Positions 35,568 through 45,840 of a DNA stretch of 64,000 bases are shown here, in pieces; position 1 is the first letter of the stretch, and each line of letters begins with the position of its first letter. This DNA is from Larsenimonas salina. GTDB taxonomy: Bacteria; Pseudomonadota; Gammaproteobacteria; Pseudomonadales; Halomonadaceae. The stretch covers positions 244,021 to 308,020 of the forward strand of contig NZ_JAMLJJ010000005.1 of the NCBI RefSeq assembly GCF_023736155.1. The letters run 5' to 3'. Under the pieces are notes generated by a model. That model was not told the DNA's origin. It made no database searches and worked only from the letters and a program-made list of their open reading frames with translations. The position numbers and the translations under genes are program-made.

Positions 35568-35654
35568 GCCGAAGTGGTGGAATTGGTAGACACGCTATCT
35601 TGAGGGGGTAGTGACCTTATGGTCGTGCGGGTTCAAGTCCCGCCTTCGGCACCA
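35568..35654 (+). tRNA. tRNA-Leu (anticodon GAG)
   Basis: 87 nt including encoded CCA. Acceptor GCCGAAG pairs with CTTCGGC; anticodon stem CTATC/GGTAG encloses loop TTGAGGG with GAG at positions 34-36; a long class II variable arm and GGTTCAAGTCC T-arm follow. It reads CUC/CUU codons. Placement after secG is as in Pseudomonas. Confidence 0.96.
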
Positions 35655-35688
35655 TCTGGATGTGATTGGCAAGCGCGAAGATGTTCAT

Positions 35689-35717
35689 TTGATTTTTATA
35701 TATCGAACATCTATACT
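35689..35717 (+). promoter_or_regulatory. promoter of the initiator tRNA
   Basis: TTGATT (35689-35694), 17-bp spacer, TATACT (35712-35717), followed by a GC-rich discriminator CGTCGCGC typical of stringently controlled stable-RNA promoters; the tRNA starts 13 bases further on. An inverted repeat GATGTTC (35680-35686) / GAACATC (35705-35711) brackets the -35 and abuts the -10. Confidence 0.75.
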
Positions 35718-35730
35718 CGTCGCGCAATGT

Positions 35731-35807
<77 letters not shown>

Positions 35808-35832
35808 CGATTAAATCGTGGAAAGTTTTTTG

Positions 35833-35861
35833 AAAGGCCCCTTCAAATGAAGGGGCTTTTT
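35833..35861 (+). terminator. terminator after the tRNA pair
   Basis: Stem around GCCCCTTC/GAAGGGGC with loop AAAT, flanked by AAA and five T. Confidence 0.9.
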
Positions 35862-35954
35862 GTTAGCACCAGTGCCAATCAGTCACCTCACCTTTTGCTC
35901 ATACGTCTCCTGGTCAGGTGCCTGCTTAAGCAACTGCTGCGTAGGAGTAATACC

Positions 35955-36416
35955 TTGGCGACAAAAGAATCTACGCTCCATTCCTTGATCGAGCCCACCA
36001 TTACCGACATGGGGTTCGAGCTTTGGGGCATCGACTATATGGCTCAGGGCAAGCACTCAAGGCTCGTGATCTATATTGATCAAGCCAATGGCGTGACCGT
36101 GGAACATTGCGCTGATGTCAGTCGACAAGTCAGTGCGATCCTGGACGTCGAAGATCCCATCTCGGGTCATTACACGCTGGAAGTTTCCTCGCCCGGCATG
36201 GATCGTCCCCTATTTACCCCCGCCCATTTCGAAGCCTATACAGGGAACATTGTCTCTCTCAGGCTGCGTGCGCCTTTTGAAGGCCGTCGGAAATTCAAGG
36301 GCGTTCTGGCGGGTATCGATGGTGATGAGGTTCTGCTTCAGTTTGAAGGGGAAGAGTATGGCTTCCCGATCGAGACAATCGAGCGCGCCCAGGTCGTACC
36401 ACAGTTTGATAACTAA
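35955..36416 (+). CDS. rimP: ribosome maturation factor RimP
   Basis: Assists 30S subunit assembly. The 153-residue protein has the core DVEDPISGHYTLEVSSPGMDRPLF and a C-terminal Sm-like barrel. The start is TTG 35955 (LATKEST), with AGGAG seven bases upstream; the frame is open back to 35847, but that extension has no homology and runs into the tRNA terminator. First gene of rimP-nusA-infB. Confidence 0.95.
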   Translation: MATKESTLHSLIEPTITDMGFELWGIDYMAQGKHSRLVIYIDQANGVTVEHCADVSRQVSAILDVEDPISGHYTLEVSSPGMDRPLFTPAHFEAYTGNIVSLRLRAPFEGRRKFKGVLAGIDGDEVLLQFEGEEYGFPIETIERAQVVPQFDN

Positions 36417-36443
36417 GAACCGCTTTTCTGGCGAGGCATATTT

Positions 36444-37937
36444 ATGAGCAAAGAGATTTTGCTGGTCGTCGATGCGATCTCCAATGAAAAAGGGGTGGCT
36501 CGTAGCGTCATTTTCGAAGCGGTAGAAGCCGCACTGGCCAGCGCTACTCGTAAGCGTTTCGAAGGACAGGATGTCGATATCCGTGTTCGAATCGATCGCC
36601 AAAGCGGGGATTATGAAACCTTTCAGCGCTGGACGGTCGTTCCTGACGAAGACTACGTAACGTCGGCGCGCCAAATCCCATGGTCTGCCGGCCAGGAGCG
36701 CGAGCCGCCGCTGGATCTAAACGAATACGTCGAAGCCGAAATCGAATCCGTCGCCTTCGGTCGTATTGCTGCCCAAACGGCCAAGCAGGTCATCGTACAG
36801 AAAGTGCGTGAAGCCGAGCGTGCTGAAATTGTTGGGCACTACGCCGAGCGCGAAGGCGAATTGCTGAGCGGTACGGTAAAGAAAACGACACGCGATGGCT
36901 TGATCATCGACCTGGGCGAGAATGCGGAAGCATTTCTCCCGCGTAACGAGATGATCCCTGGCGAGCGCTATCGCATGAACGAGCGTGTTCGCTCGCTTTT
37001 GTGGCGAGTCGACCCGGAAGCGCGCGGTGCCCAGCTGATCCTATCGCGCACGCGTCCTGAGTTCCTGACCGAGCTTTTCAAGATCGAGGTGCCGGAAATC
37101 GCCGAGCAGTTGATCGAGATCAAGGGCGCGGCTCGGGATCCCGGTTCGCGCGCGAAGATTGCCGTCAAGACCAACGACCGCCGCATCGATCCGGTTGGCG
37201 CTTGCGTCGGCATGCGTGGGTCTCGCGTTCAGGCGGTTTCGAACGAGCTGCGTAACGAGCGGGTCGACATCGTGCTTTGGGACGATAACCCCGCTCAGCT
37301 TGTCATCAATGCCATGGCGCCGGCGGATGTCGCCTCTATTGTCGTTGATGAAGACTCGCACGCCATGGATGTCGCGGTCAGCGAAGACAACCTGGCTCAG
37401 GCGATTGGTCGTAGCGGTCAGAACGTACGACTGGCCTCAGAGCTTACCGGCTGGTCGCTTAACGTGATGACCGAAGAAGAAGCGCAAGGCAAGCGTGACC
37501 AGGAGGTCGATAGCTACGTTGAATACTTCATCTCACACCTGGGTGTGGATGAAGAAATGGCACGCGTACTGGTAGATGAAGGCTTCACGTCGCTTGAAGA
37601 AGTTGCGTACGTGCCGCTGGACGAAATGCTTGAAATAGAAGACTTCGATCAGGAACTGGTCGAGGAACTGCGTGCTCGCGCCAAGGACGAACTGCTTAAC
37701 CTCGCCATCGCCTCTGAAGAAGCGTTGGACGGCACCGAGCCTGCTGAAGACCTCTTGAACATGGACGGTATGGACCGTCATCTCGCGTTCAAGCTGGCAA
37801 GCATTGGCATCGTGTGCATGGAAGATCTGGCAGAACAGTCCATCGATGATTTGAAAGACATCGAAGGTGTCGATGAAGAGCGCGCAGCAGCATTGATCAT
37901 GACGGCCCGCGCGCCCTGGTTCGCAGGTGAAGAGTAA
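36444..37937 (+). CDS. nusA: transcription termination/antitermination protein NusA
   Basis: Binds RNA polymerase, modulating pausing, termination and rRNA antitermination. 497 residues in the usual order: N-terminal polymerase-binding domain, S1 (about 135-200), two KH domains (about 230-345) with [17 protein letters not shown], and two acidic helix-hairpin repeats at the C-terminus (about 365-420 and 440-490), as in E. coli. Confidence 0.97.
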   Translation: MSKEILLVVDAISNEKGVARSVIFEAVEAALASATRKRFEGQDVDIRVRIDRQSGDYETFQRWTVVPDEDYVTSARQIPWSAGQEREPPLDLNEYVEAEIESVAFGRIAAQTAKQVIVQKVREAERAEIVGHYAEREGELLSGTVKKTTRDGLIIDLGENAEAFLPRNEMIPGERYRMNERVRSLLWRVDPEARGAQLILSRTRPEFLTELFKIEVPEIAEQLIEIKGAARDPGSRAKIAVKTNDRRIDPVGACVGMRGSRVQAVSNELRNERVDIVLWDDNPAQLVINAMAPADVASIVVDEDSHAMDVAVSEDNLAQAIGRSGQNVRLASELTGWSLNVMTEEEAQGKRDQEVDSYVEYFISHLGVDEEMARVLVDEGFTSLEEVAYVPLDEMLEIEDFDQELVEELRARAKDELLNLAIASEEALDGTEPAEDLLNMDGMDRHLAFKLASIGIVCMEDLAEQSIDDLKDIEGVDEERAAALIMTARAPWFAGEE

Positions 37938-37964
37938 TCAGGTCACGGGCTCAGGAGGGTCGCA

Positions 37965-40499
37965 ATGGCAGAAACAACAGTTAAGGAATTTGCAGGCAAG
38001 GTTGGCCGAGAAGTCAGCCGTCTGCTGGAACAGATGAGTGAAGCCGGGCTTCCTCACAAGTCTGAAAGTGATGTGGTCTCCGAAACGGACAAGCAGCGCC
38101 TGCTGGATCATCTGACTCAAAATCACGGCGGTAGCCCGGGTCGCGGCAAGAATCGTATTACTTTGACTCGAAAAACCAAGAGCAAGATTCGCACCGGCGA
38201 TGGTCGTAACAAGACCATCGAAGTCCAGGTACGCAAAAAACGTACTTATGTGAAGCGCGACGGCGAGGAAGAACAGCCCGCGGACGAGACCCAGGGTGCC
38301 CAGGCGCAAACGCCTGAGACCTCGGTTCAGGCCGCAGCAGCCGTGTCCGAGTCGACGCCGCAGGAAAATGCGTCTTCAGAGCCGAAAACCGGTGAAGCTT
38401 CTGCAGCGCCGTCCGAGCCTGAAGTAGGCAAAGCGGCAGCCGATGACGCGGCTAACATCGATGTCGAAGCCGCACTTAGCGGTAGTGAGGCAAGCGATGA
38501 GGCGCCTGACGCCAACAGTGGCTCAGACGCACCGCCGAAGGAAGGCCGCACCGACCGTCGCAAGCGTCCGGACAATGCTGCGCGTAAAAGCAGCGGCCGT
38601 CGTGGTCGACCCGACAAGGAAGACGACGACAAGGGTGACCGTCAGGAGCGCCGTCGTGGTGGCAAGAAGGTCAAGCGCGCCGAGCGTCGTGGCTCTCGCC
38701 GTGGCGGTGATAACCAACACGGTTTCCAGCGGCCGACTCAGACCATCGTGCGTGAAGTTGCGATCCCTGAGTCGATCAGCGTCGCCGAGCTTGCTGACAA
38801 GATGGCCATCAAGGCCAACGAAGTCATCAAGACCATGTTCACCATGGGGGCTGCGGTAACGATCAACCAGACCATCGATCAGGAGACGGCCGCAGTCGTC
38901 GTCGAAGAGATGGGGCATACGCCGAAGCTGGTCAAGGAAGATGCTGTCGAAACGGAAATGATCGAAACCATTTCCTACGAAGGCGACTCCGTGACGCGTG
39001 CGCCGGTCGTGACCGTTATGGGCCACGTCGACCACGGTAAAACCTCACTGCTCGACTACATTCGTCGCACCAAGGTCGCGACGGGTGAAGCCGGTGGTAT
39101 CACGCAGCACATCGGTGCCTACCACGTCGAACACGAAACCGGCGATGTCACGTTCTTGGATACGCCCGGACACGCAGCGTTTACCGCCATGCGTGCTCGT
39201 GGTGCCAAGGCAACGGACGTAGTCATCCTGGTCGTTGCTGCTGATGACGGCGTCATGCCTCAGACCATCGAGGCTGTTGAGCACGCCAAGGCGGCCGAAG
39301 TTCCGCTGGTCGTTGCCGTCAACAAGATCGACAAGCAGGGCGCCGATCCCGATCGCGTCAAGAGCGAGCTGTCCCAGCACGGCGTCATCTCCGAAGAGTG
39401 GGGCGGTGACACCCAGTTCGTTCACGTATCCGCCAAGACTGGCGAAGGCATCGATAGCCTACTCGAGTCCGTGCTTCTGGTCTCTGAAGTGCTCGAACTC
39501 CAGGCTGTGCCCAATGCGCCGGCTAAGGGCGTGGTTGTCGAATCGCGTCTTGATCGCGGTCGTGGCCCGGTTGCGACTGTACTGGTTCAAAACGGCACGC
39601 TTTCAAAAGGCGACATCGTGCTTGCCGGCCTCAACTACGGCCGTGTGCGCGCGCTGGTCAACGAACTTGGCAAGCAGGTCGACAGTGCAGGACCTTCCAT
39701 GCCGGTCGAGGTGTTGGGTCTGAACGGTACGCCGGAAGCCGGCGATGACTTCCTGGTTGTTCCGGACGAGAAGAAGGCACGTGAAGTCGCCAACTTCCGT
39801 CATGGTAAATACCGCGAAGTTCGTTTGGCGCGTCAGCAGAAAGCCAAGCTCGAGAACATGTTCAGCCAGATGGGTCAGGATGATGTGGCTAAGGTCAACA
39901 TCGTACTCAAGGCAGATGTTCAGGGCTCGCTGGAAGCGATCCGAAGTGCTCTTGAAGAGCTCTCGACCGATGAAGTCAAGGTCTCGGTGGTTTCTTCCGG
40001 GGTCGGCGGTATTACTGAAACCGACGCCAATCTTGCCGTTGCCAGTGATGCCATCGTGATCGGATTTAACGTCCGTGCCGATGCGGCCGCCCGTGAAGTG
40101 ATCGAGCGTGATGGTCTGGATCTGCGCTATTACAGCGTTATCTACCAGCTCATCGACGAGATCAAGCAGGCCATGACGGGCATGCTCGCACCCGAGTGGA
40201 AGGAAGAGATCGTCGGTATTGCTGAAGTTCGTGACGTCTTCCGTGCGCCCAAGATTGGTGCGGTTGCAGGTTGTATGGTGGTTGAAGGTACGGTCTCCCG
40301 GCACAAGCGAATTCGTGTACTGCGTGAAAACGTGGTGATCTATGAAGGGGAGCTCGAATCACTGCGCCGCTTCAAGGACGACGCCAACGAAGTACGTAAC
40401 GGACTCGAGTGCGGCATCGGCGTCAAAAACTACAACGACGTTCAGGTCGGCGATAAGATCGAGGTCTTCGATCAGATCAAGGTCGAGCGAACGCTGTAA
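37965..40499 (+). CDS. infB: translation initiation factor IF-2
   Basis: GTPase that delivers fMet-tRNA to the 30S subunit. 844 residues: an IF2-N domain, a long charged linker (about 85-250, Ala/Glu then Arg/Lys-rich), a second IF2-N module, then the G domain with GHVDHGKTS (near 351), DTPGHAAF and NKIDK, and domains II-IV. Shorter than E. coli IF2 (890), mainly in the linker. Confidence 0.97.
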   Translation: MAETTVKEFAGKVGREVSRLLEQMSEAGLPHKSESDVVSETDKQRLLDHLTQNHGGSPGRGKNRITLTRKTKSKIRTGDGRNKTIEVQVRKKRTYVKRDGEEEQPADETQGAQAQTPETSVQAAAAVSESTPQENASSEPKTGEASAAPSEPEVGKAAADDAANIDVEAALSGSEASDEAPDANSGSDAPPKEGRTDRRKRPDNAARKSSGRRGRPDKEDDDKGDRQERRRGGKKVKRAERRGSRRGGDNQHGFQRPTQTIVREVAIPESISVAELADKMAIKANEVIKTMFTMGAAVTINQTIDQETAAVVVEEMGHTPKLVKEDAVETEMIETISYEGDSVTRAPVVTVMGHVDHGKTSLLDYIRRTKVATGEAGGITQHIGAYHVEHETGDVTFLDTPGHAAFTAMRARGAKATDVVILVVAADDGVMPQTIEAVEHAKAAEVPLVVAVNKIDKQGADPDRVKSELSQHGVISEEWGGDTQFVHVSAKTGEGIDSLLESVLLVSEVLELQAVPNAPAKGVVVESRLDRGRGPVATVLVQNGTLSKGDIVLAGLNYGRVRALVNELGKQVDSAGPSMPVEVLGLNGTPEAGDDFLVVPDEKKAREVANFRHGKYREVRLARQQKAKLENMFSQMGQDDVAKVNIVLKADVQGSLEAIRSALEELSTDEVKVSVVSSGVGGITETDANLAVASDAIVIGFNVRADAAAREVIERDGLDLRYYSVIYQLIDEIKQAMTGMLAPEWKEEIVGIAEVRDVFRAPKIGAVAGCMVVEGTVSRHKRIRVLRENVVIYEGELESLRRFKDDANEVRNGLECGIGVKNYNDVQVGDKIEVFDQIKVERTL

Positions 40500-40511
40500 G
40501 GAAAGAGCCTC

Positions 40512-40907
40512 ATGCGAGAGTTCAGTCGTACCGACCGAGTGGGCGAGCAGCTCCAACAGGAGTTGGCCGTTCTTATCCAGCGCGAGGTGAAAGACCCTCG
40601 CCTGGGCATGGTCACGGTAAGCAGTGCAAGCGTCAGTCGCGATCTGGCCTACGCCGATGTCTACATCACGGTGCTGGGCGAGGATGATGAGGCGAAGATC
40701 AAGCAGAACCTCGACATCCTGAAGCATGCGGCAGGCTTTCTTCGCTCTCAGATTGCGCGTCGTATGTCGCTTCGCCATGCTCCGGAGCTTCGTTTTCATT
40801 ACGATGCAAGCATTGCTCGGGGGCATCAGCTGTCGTCGTTGATCGACGATGCCGTTGCGTCGGATCGTAAGCGTCAGCACGACGACTCCGAGGAGGAGAA
40901 CGGCTGA
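40512..40907 (+). CDS. rbfA: ribosome-binding factor A
   Basis: Cold-shock KH-fold 30S maturation factor, 131 residues. Family features are the N-terminal RTDRVGEQLQQELAVLIQ, the KDPRLGMVTVSSASVSRDLAYADVYI strand-helix and LRFHYDASIARG. It ends one base into truB (TGATG). Confidence 0.96.
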   Translation: MREFSRTDRVGEQLQQELAVLIQREVKDPRLGMVTVSSASVSRDLAYADVYITVLGEDDEAKIKQNLDILKHAAGFLRSQIARRMSLRHAPELRFHYDASIARGHQLSSLIDDAVASDRKRQHDDSEEENG

Positions 40908-41821
40908 TGGCGCGCCATCGCAAGGGGCGCCCCATCAGTGGGGTGCTGCTTCTGGATAAGCCTTACGGAGTAAGTTCAAACCGCGCGCTGCAAAAGGCGC
41001 GCGGTTTGTTTCAGGCTCAGAAAGCCGGTCATACCGGAACGCTCGATCCCATGGCGACCGGACTTTTGCCGGTGCTCTTCGGTGAGGCGACCAAATTTTC
41101 CTCGCTTCTGCTCGATGCGGATAAACGCTATCAGGCGTCACTAAGGCTTGGTCAAACGACCGCGACCGGCGATGCTGAAGGCGATATCCTGAGTGAGCGG
41201 CCGGTGCCGGAACTCGAGTCTTCAAGACTTGAGCACGTATTGGCGCAGTTTACGGGAGACATCGAGCAGATTCCTCCAATGTACTCCGCGCTCAAGCACG
41301 AAGGGCGACCACTATACGAGCTTGCGCGTGAGGGCCGTGAAATCAAACGTGCACCCAGGGCGGTAAGCGTTTATCATATTGGGCTGCTTGAAACACGCGA
41401 GAGCGGGTTTTCCATCGACGTGACCTGCAGCAAGGGCACCTACATTCGAACGCTTGCCATGGACATTGGTGAAACGCTTGGGTGTGGTGCGCATCTGGAT
41501 GCACTTCGACGGTTCAAGACCGGCCCGTTCGATGCTGAGTCAATGGTGACGCTCGAGGTGCTCGAGCATCTATCGGACGATGAGCGGCAGGCCCGTTTAC
41601 TGCCGATCGATGCGCTTTTGACGCACTTGCCGTCTGTCGAGGTCGACGACGACAGCGTCGCGCGGTTTCGTCAGGGCCAAGCCCTGACCTGCAATGAGAC
41701 ATACCCATCACAGACGCTGATTCGCGTCTATGATCGAACCCATACTCTTTTGGGGGTTGCGCTTTTAAACGAAGGGCAACTGGCGCCCAAACGGGTCATA
41801 AACACGGCCGAGGACATCTGA
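40907..41821 (+). CDS. truB: tRNA pseudouridine-55 synthase
   Basis: Makes pseudouridine 55 in the T-loop of elongator tRNAs. 304 residues; the catalytic Asp is in AGHTGTLDPMATGLLP, with YSALKHEGRPLYELAREG and CSKGTYIRTLA as further family motifs and a C-terminal PUA-like domain. Confidence 0.97.
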   Translation: MARHRKGRPISGVLLLDKPYGVSSNRALQKARGLFQAQKAGHTGTLDPMATGLLPVLFGEATKFSSLLLDADKRYQASLRLGQTTATGDAEGDILSERPVPELESSRLEHVLAQFTGDIEQIPPMYSALKHEGRPLYELAREGREIKRAPRAVSVYHIGLLETRESGFSIDVTCSKGTYIRTLAMDIGETLGCGAHLDALRRFKTGPFDAESMVTLEVLEHLSDDERQARLLPIDALLTHLPSVEVDDDSVARFRQGQALTCNETYPSQTLIRVYDRTHTLLGVALLNEGQLAPKRVINTAEDI

Positions 41822-41838
41822 GTCCCGGCGGTGAACGT

Positions 41839-41887
41839 GAAGACTGCAAATATGCGTGGTCTTCTTCATTCTAGTGAGATGCATATT
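41839..41887 (+). promoter_or_regulatory. potential pseudoknot in the rpsO leader
   Basis: Stem 1: GAAGAC (41839-41844) with GTCTTC (41859-41864). Its loop holds AATATGCGT (41849-41857), complementary over nine pairs (one G.U) to ATGCATATT (41879-41887). The second stem ends three bases before the GGAG that serves rpsO. The loop and junction lengths (4, 1 and 14 nt) suit an H-type pseudoknot. S15 represses its own mRNA through a pseudoknot in E. coli; the same role here is inferred. Confidence 0.55.
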
Positions 41888-41900
41888 AACGGAGTTAATC

Positions 41901-42170
41901 ATGGCACTGACTGCACAACAGAAAGCTGACATCGTCAAAGAATTTGGCACATCCGAAAACGACACCGGTTCTGCCGAAGTTCAGGTTGCCCTGCTGACCG
42001 CTAACATTGCGGGCCTGCAGGATCACTTCAAGAGCCACAAGCAGGATCACCACTCTCGTCGTGGTCTGATCCGCATGGTCAACCAGCGTCGTAAGCTGCT
42101 TGATTATGTGAAAGGCAAGGACTTTGATCGTTATCAGCAGTTGATTCAGCGTCTGGGTCTGCGTCGTTAA
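41901..42170 (+). CDS. rpsO: 30S ribosomal protein S15
   Basis: The 89-residue protein binds helices 20-22 of 16S rRNA and is the usual length. Four helices with [13 protein letters not shown] segment [25 protein letters not shown], which contacts rRNA, are intact. ATG 41901 has GGAG six bases upstream. Confidence 0.98.
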   Translation: MALTAQQKADIVKEFGTSENDTGSAEVQVALLTANIAGLQDHFKSHKQDHHSRRGLIRMVNQRRKLLDYVKGKDFDRYQQLIQRLGLRR

Positions 42171-42195
42171 GCGACGTCCCGCGCCGAGAAGCTCG

Positions 42196-42229
42196 ACAGG
42201 CAACCCCTTGGGGTTGCCTGTTCTTTTTT
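42196..42229 (+). terminator. terminator after rpsO
   Basis: Stem CAGGCAACCC/GGGTTGCCTG with loop CTTG plus an A-T pair, followed by TTCTTTTTT. Read-through to pnp is common in relatives. Confidence 0.9.
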
Positions 42230-42258
42230 GGGGCCTTGTACCCCGTATCGCGCCCGGC

Positions 42259-42305
42259 CTCGTGACAGTGACACCGATGGCAATAGCTTTTACTATGGCC
42301 ACGAG
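42259..42305 (+). promoter_or_regulatory. stem-loop in the pnp leader
   Basis: Inner stem GGCAATAG (42279-42286) with CTATGGCC (42293-42300), one A.G mismatch, loop CTTTTA; outer stem CTCGT (42259-42263) with ACGAG (42301-42305), separated by a bulge. In E. coli the pnp leader stem is cut by RNase III and used for autoregulation; this could be the counterpart. Confidence 0.4.
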
Positions 42306-42357
42306 TGATAAACGACCCAGGTAAGCGATCTATACATCGACATCGAAGGAATTCAGA

Positions 42358-44487
42358 GTGAATCCGGTAACTAAAAGTTTTCAGTACGGCGATACGAACG
42401 TCACCCTAGAAACGGGCCGTGTCGCGCGTCAGGCAACAGGCAGCGTCCTGGTGACCATGAACGAAACCGTCGTTTTGTGCACCGTCGTTGCAAAGAAAGA
42501 CGTCAAACCCGGGCAGAGCTTTTTCCCGCTGTCCGTGCATTATCAGGAAAAGACCTACGCGGCCGGTAAGATCCCCGGCGGCTTTTTCAAGCGTGAAGGT
42601 CGTCCGACCGAAAAAGAAACCCTGACCTCGCGTCTGATCGACCGTCCGATCCGCCCGCTGTTCCCGAAAGGGTTCATGAATGAGGTTCAGGTTGTCTGCA
42701 CCGTGCTGTCTGCCGAAAAGGGCCGCGATCCCGACATCGCCGCCATGATTGGTACGTCGGCCGCACTGTCGATTTCAGGCGCGCCCTTCAGCGGCCCGAT
42801 CGGTGCTGCGCGCGTTGGCTTCAGCAGTGAAACGGGCTATTTCCTGAACCCAGGCTATGAAGCGCTTGCAACTTCTGAGCTCGACATGGTCGTTGCCGGT
42901 ACGGAAAAAGCCGTGCTGATGGTCGAGTCCGAAGCCGCCGAGCTGACCGAAGATCAGATGCTGGGCGCTGTGCTTTATGCCCATGACGAAATGCAGTCGG
43001 TCATTACGGCCATCAACGAGTTCGTCAAAGAGGCTGGCAAGCCGTCCTGGAACTGGCAGCCGGAGCCGGAAAATACCGAGCTCAAGCAAGCGCTCGAATC
43101 CAATTTCGCCGAGGCGGTTGGCAGTGCCTACCGCGTGACGGACAAGATGGAGCGTCAGGACGCATTGTCTCAGCTCCGCGATAAGGCCATCGAGCAGCTG
43201 TCCGGCGGTGACAACGCCGAATTCAGCGCTGAAGACGTTTCCGGTGCGTTTGCCGGGCTCGAAAAGCGCATCGTTCGTCGTCGTGTGATCGAAGGCGAGC
43301 CGCGCATCGATGGACGTGACACCAAGACGGTTCGTCCGCTTGATATCAAAGTGGGCGTGCTTCCTAGCGCCCATGGCTCTGCGCTCTTCACCCGCGGTGA
43401 AACTCAGGCCATCGTCTCCACCACACTTGGTACGACGCGCGATTCGCAGCTGATCGAAGGCTTGGCCGGTGAAATGCATGAGCGGTTCATGCTTCATTAC
43501 AACTTCCCTCCGTACAGTGTCGGTGAGGCCGGCTTTATCGGCTCGCCCAAGCGTCGCGAGATCGGCCATGGCCGTCTGGCCAAGCGCGGTGTTGCGGCTA
43601 TGCTTCCGAGTTCGGAAGAATTCCCGTACGCGATTCGTGTAGTGTCCGAGATTACCGAGTCCAACGGCTCAAGCTCGATGGCGTCGGTCTGTGGCTCCTC
43701 GCTTGCGCTGATGGATGCGGGTGTCCCGTTGAAAGCGCCGGTCGCCGGTATCGCCATGGGTCTGGTCAAGGACGACGATGGCAAGTTCGCCGTTCTGACC
43801 GATATCTTGGGCGACGAAGATCACCTCGGCGACATGGACTTCAAGGTGGCCGGTTCTGCCAAGGGCGTTACCGCGCTGCAGATGGACATTAAGATCGAAG
43901 GCATCGACGAAGAGATCATGGAGTCTGCGCTCGAGCAGGCGTTCAATGCGCGCCAGCATATTCTTGGTGAAATGAACTCGGTCATCGGCCAGAGCCGCAC
44001 GGAGCTTTCCGATAACGCGCCGGCAATGTCGACGATCAAGATCGATCCCGAGAAAATTCGTGACGTCATCGGTAAGGGCGGTGCCACCATCCGTCAGATC
44101 TGCGAAGACACCAACGCCTCCATCGACATCGACGATGACGGCACCGTTCGTATCTACGCAGAAACCAAGGCTGGTATGAAGGCCGCAGTCGATGCCGTCA
44201 CGGCGGTCACGGCAGAAGCGGAAATCAATAAGCTCTATCGTGGCAAGGTCGTTCGCATCGCTGACTTTGGCGCGTTCGTCAACATCATGCCCGGTACCGA
44301 TGGCCTGGTGCACATCTCTCAGATCGTGCCCGAGCGCGTCAGCAACGTGCGTGACTACTTGAACGAAGGCGATGAAGTCACGGTCAAGGTGCTCGACATC
44401 GACAACCGTGGTCGCATCAAGCTGACTCTGAAAGAAATCGACGCCGAAGAAAAGGCGGCGTTCGAGGCCTCACTCAACGCTGAGTGA
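42358..44487 (+). CDS. pnp: polyribonucleotide nucleotidyltransferase
   Basis: Phosphorolytic 3'-5' exoribonuclease of the degradosome. 709 residues: two RNase PH domains flanking a helical domain, the catalytic core with DGDGSS-like [34 protein letters not shown], then KH ([16 protein letters not shown]) and S1 ([15 protein letters not shown]) domains. The start is GTG 42358, with AAGGA seven bases upstream. Confidence 0.98.
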   Translation: MNPVTKSFQYGDTNVTLETGRVARQATGSVLVTMNETVVLCTVVAKKDVKPGQSFFPLSVHYQEKTYAAGKIPGGFFKREGRPTEKETLTSRLIDRPIRPLFPKGFMNEVQVVCTVLSAEKGRDPDIAAMIGTSAALSISGAPFSGPIGAARVGFSSETGYFLNPGYEALATSELDMVVAGTEKAVLMVESEAAELTEDQMLGAVLYAHDEMQSVITAINEFVKEAGKPSWNWQPEPENTELKQALESNFAEAVGSAYRVTDKMERQDALSQLRDKAIEQLSGGDNAEFSAEDVSGAFAGLEKRIVRRRVIEGEPRIDGRDTKTVRPLDIKVGVLPSAHGSALFTRGETQAIVSTTLGTTRDSQLIEGLAGEMHERFMLHYNFPPYSVGEAGFIGSPKRREIGHGRLAKRGVAAMLPSSEEFPYAIRVVSEITESNGSSSMASVCGSSLALMDAGVPLKAPVAGIAMGLVKDDDGKFAVLTDILGDEDHLGDMDFKVAGSAKGVTALQMDIKIEGIDEEIMESALEQAFNARQHILGEMNSVIGQSRTELSDNAPAMSTIKIDPEKIRDVIGKGGATIRQICEDTNASIDIDDDGTVRIYAETKAGMKAAVDAVTAVTAEAEINKLYRGKVVRIADFGAFVNIMPGTDGLVHISQIVPERVSNVRDYLNEGDEVTVKVLDIDNRGRIKLTLKEIDAEEKAAFEASLNAE

Positions 44488-44500
44488 CTAAGGCTTTAAT

Positions 44501-44528
44501 AAAAACCCCGCCAATTGGCGGGGTTTTT
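44501..44528. terminator. bidirectional terminator between pnp and thiolase gene
   Basis: AAAAACCCCGCC/GGCGGGGTTTTT, 12-bp perfect stem with loop AATT; T-runs on both strands serve the convergent pnp and thiolase genes. Confidence 0.95.
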
Positions 44529-44556
44529 TTATGGCTAATGAAACTGTAGAGAGCTC

Positions 44557-45732
44557 TTAGCGCTCGATGGCAAGCGCCACGCCCTGGCCGCCGCCGATAC
44601 ACAGCGTCGCCAATCCTTTCTTGGCGTCGCGTTTTTGCATGGCGTGCAGGAGCGTGACAAAAATACGGCACCCGGACGCGCCGATCGGATGGCCGAGCGC
44701 AATGGCGCCGCCATTGACGTTGATCTTGTCGGTATCCCACTCGAGTGCACGGTTAACGCTGATCGCCTGTGCGGCAAACGCTTCGTTGGCTTCGATCAAA
44801 TCCAGGTCATTAATTGACCAGCCTGCCTTGGATAGACAGCTCTTGGTCGCCGGTACCGGGCCAAAGCCCATCGTGGCGGGGTCAACGCCGGCACTGGCGT
44901 AACCCGCAATACGCGCCAGCGGTGTCAACCCGAGTTCCTTGGCCTTCTCCGCCGAGCACAGCATGATCGCTGCAGCGCCATCGTTGATGGCGGAGGCATT
45001 GCCTGCCGTGACCGTGCCGTCTTTCTTGAACGCGGGCTTCATGGCGGCCAGCTTCTCAACACTTACATCGCGCGGATTTTCGTCGGTATCGAACACGACC
45101 GGGTCGCCCTTGCGCTGGGGGATTTCAACCGGAACGATTTCATCTTTAAAGGCGCCGCTGTCGATCGCTGCGCGGGCTTTCTGTTGAGAGGCCGCAGCAA
45201 ATGCATCCTGATCCTCGCGGCTGATGCCGTATTTCTCGGCCAGGTTTTCAGCGGTAATGCCCATGTGGAAGTCATTGAACGCATCCCACAGGCCGTCCTG
45301 AACCATGGAGTCGACCGCGGTCCAGGGGCCCATGCGCTGGCCCGTTCGGGAGTGCGGCAGTAGGTGAGGTGACAGTGACATGTTTTCCTGGCCGCCCGCG
45401 ATGATTATGTCGGCATCGCCGCAGCGGATGGCCTGCGTCGCCAAATGGATTGCCTTGAGGCCGGAGCCACAGACCTTGTTGATGGTCATGGCTGGAACAC
45501 CGTCGGGAAGCCCTGCCTTGATGCTTGCCTGACGCGCCGGATTCTGACCGCAGCCCGCCGTCAGCACCTGACCAAGAAGTACTTCGCTAATGGCGTCGGG
45601 GGATACGTGCGTGTCTTCCAGAAGTTGTCGAATGACGCGAGCGCCGAGGTCACTTGCCGGCACGCCGGCAAGCGATCCATTAAAGCTTCCTACCGCGGTG
45701 CGCTTGGCCGCAACGATTACCACGTCTTGCAT
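44557..45732 (-). CDS. phaA: acetyl-CoA C-acetyltransferase (thiolase)
   Basis: Condenses two acetyl-CoA to acetoacetyl-CoA or the reverse, at the entry to PHB and ketone-body metabolism. The 391-residue biosynthetic-type thiolase has nucleophile Cys in [11 protein letters not shown] (near 88), His in [11 protein letters not shown] (near 348) and the second Cys in LCIGGGQG (near 378). GGAAGGAG precedes the ATG. phaA and atoB are equally fair names; no phaB or phaC is adjacent. It follows panC by 108 bp. Confidence 0.92.
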   Translation of the reverse strand: MQDVVIVAAKRTAVGSFNGSLAGVPASDLGARVIRQLLEDTHVSPDAISEVLLGQVLTAGCGQNPARQASIKAGLPDGVPAMTINKVCGSGLKAIHLATQAIRCGDADIIIAGGQENMSLSPHLLPHSRTGQRMGPWTAVDSMVQDGLWDAFNDFHMGITAENLAEKYGISREDQDAFAAASQQKARAAIDSGAFKDEIVPVEIPQRKGDPVVFDTDENPRDVSVEKLAAMKPAFKKDGTVTAGNASAINDGAAAIMLCSAEKAKELGLTPLARIAGYASAGVDPATMGFGPVPATKSCLSKAGWSINDLDLIEANEAFAAQAISVNRALEWDTDKINVNGGAIALGHPIGASGCRIFVTLLHAMQKRDAKKGLATLCIGGGQGVALAIER

Positions 45733-45765
45733 AAAAGGCTCCTTCCTATCCTTTGGTCAGCAGTG

Positions 45766-45800
45766 CCAGTCAGACTGGTCTGCAATTAAGGATAGTCTGA
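45766..45800. promoter_or_regulatory. overlapping palindromes in the panC-thiolase spacer
   Basis: CCAGT-CAG-ACTGG (45766-45778) overlaps CAGAC-TG-GTCTG (45771-45782); TCAGACT (45770-45776) also pairs with AGTCTGA (45794-45800). Possible operator for the thiolase gene, or an RNA hairpin. No regulator is assigned. Confidence 0.4.
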
Positions 45801-45840
45801 TTTTATGACATGCGAGGTGGCGGCCGATTTTTTTCGTGGC

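Noticed and set aside
37965..37995. CA motif (AACAACAG) at the infB start as a Crc target
   Set aside because: A single short match that is explained by codons for Glu-Thr-Thr; not the full AAnAAnAA pattern.
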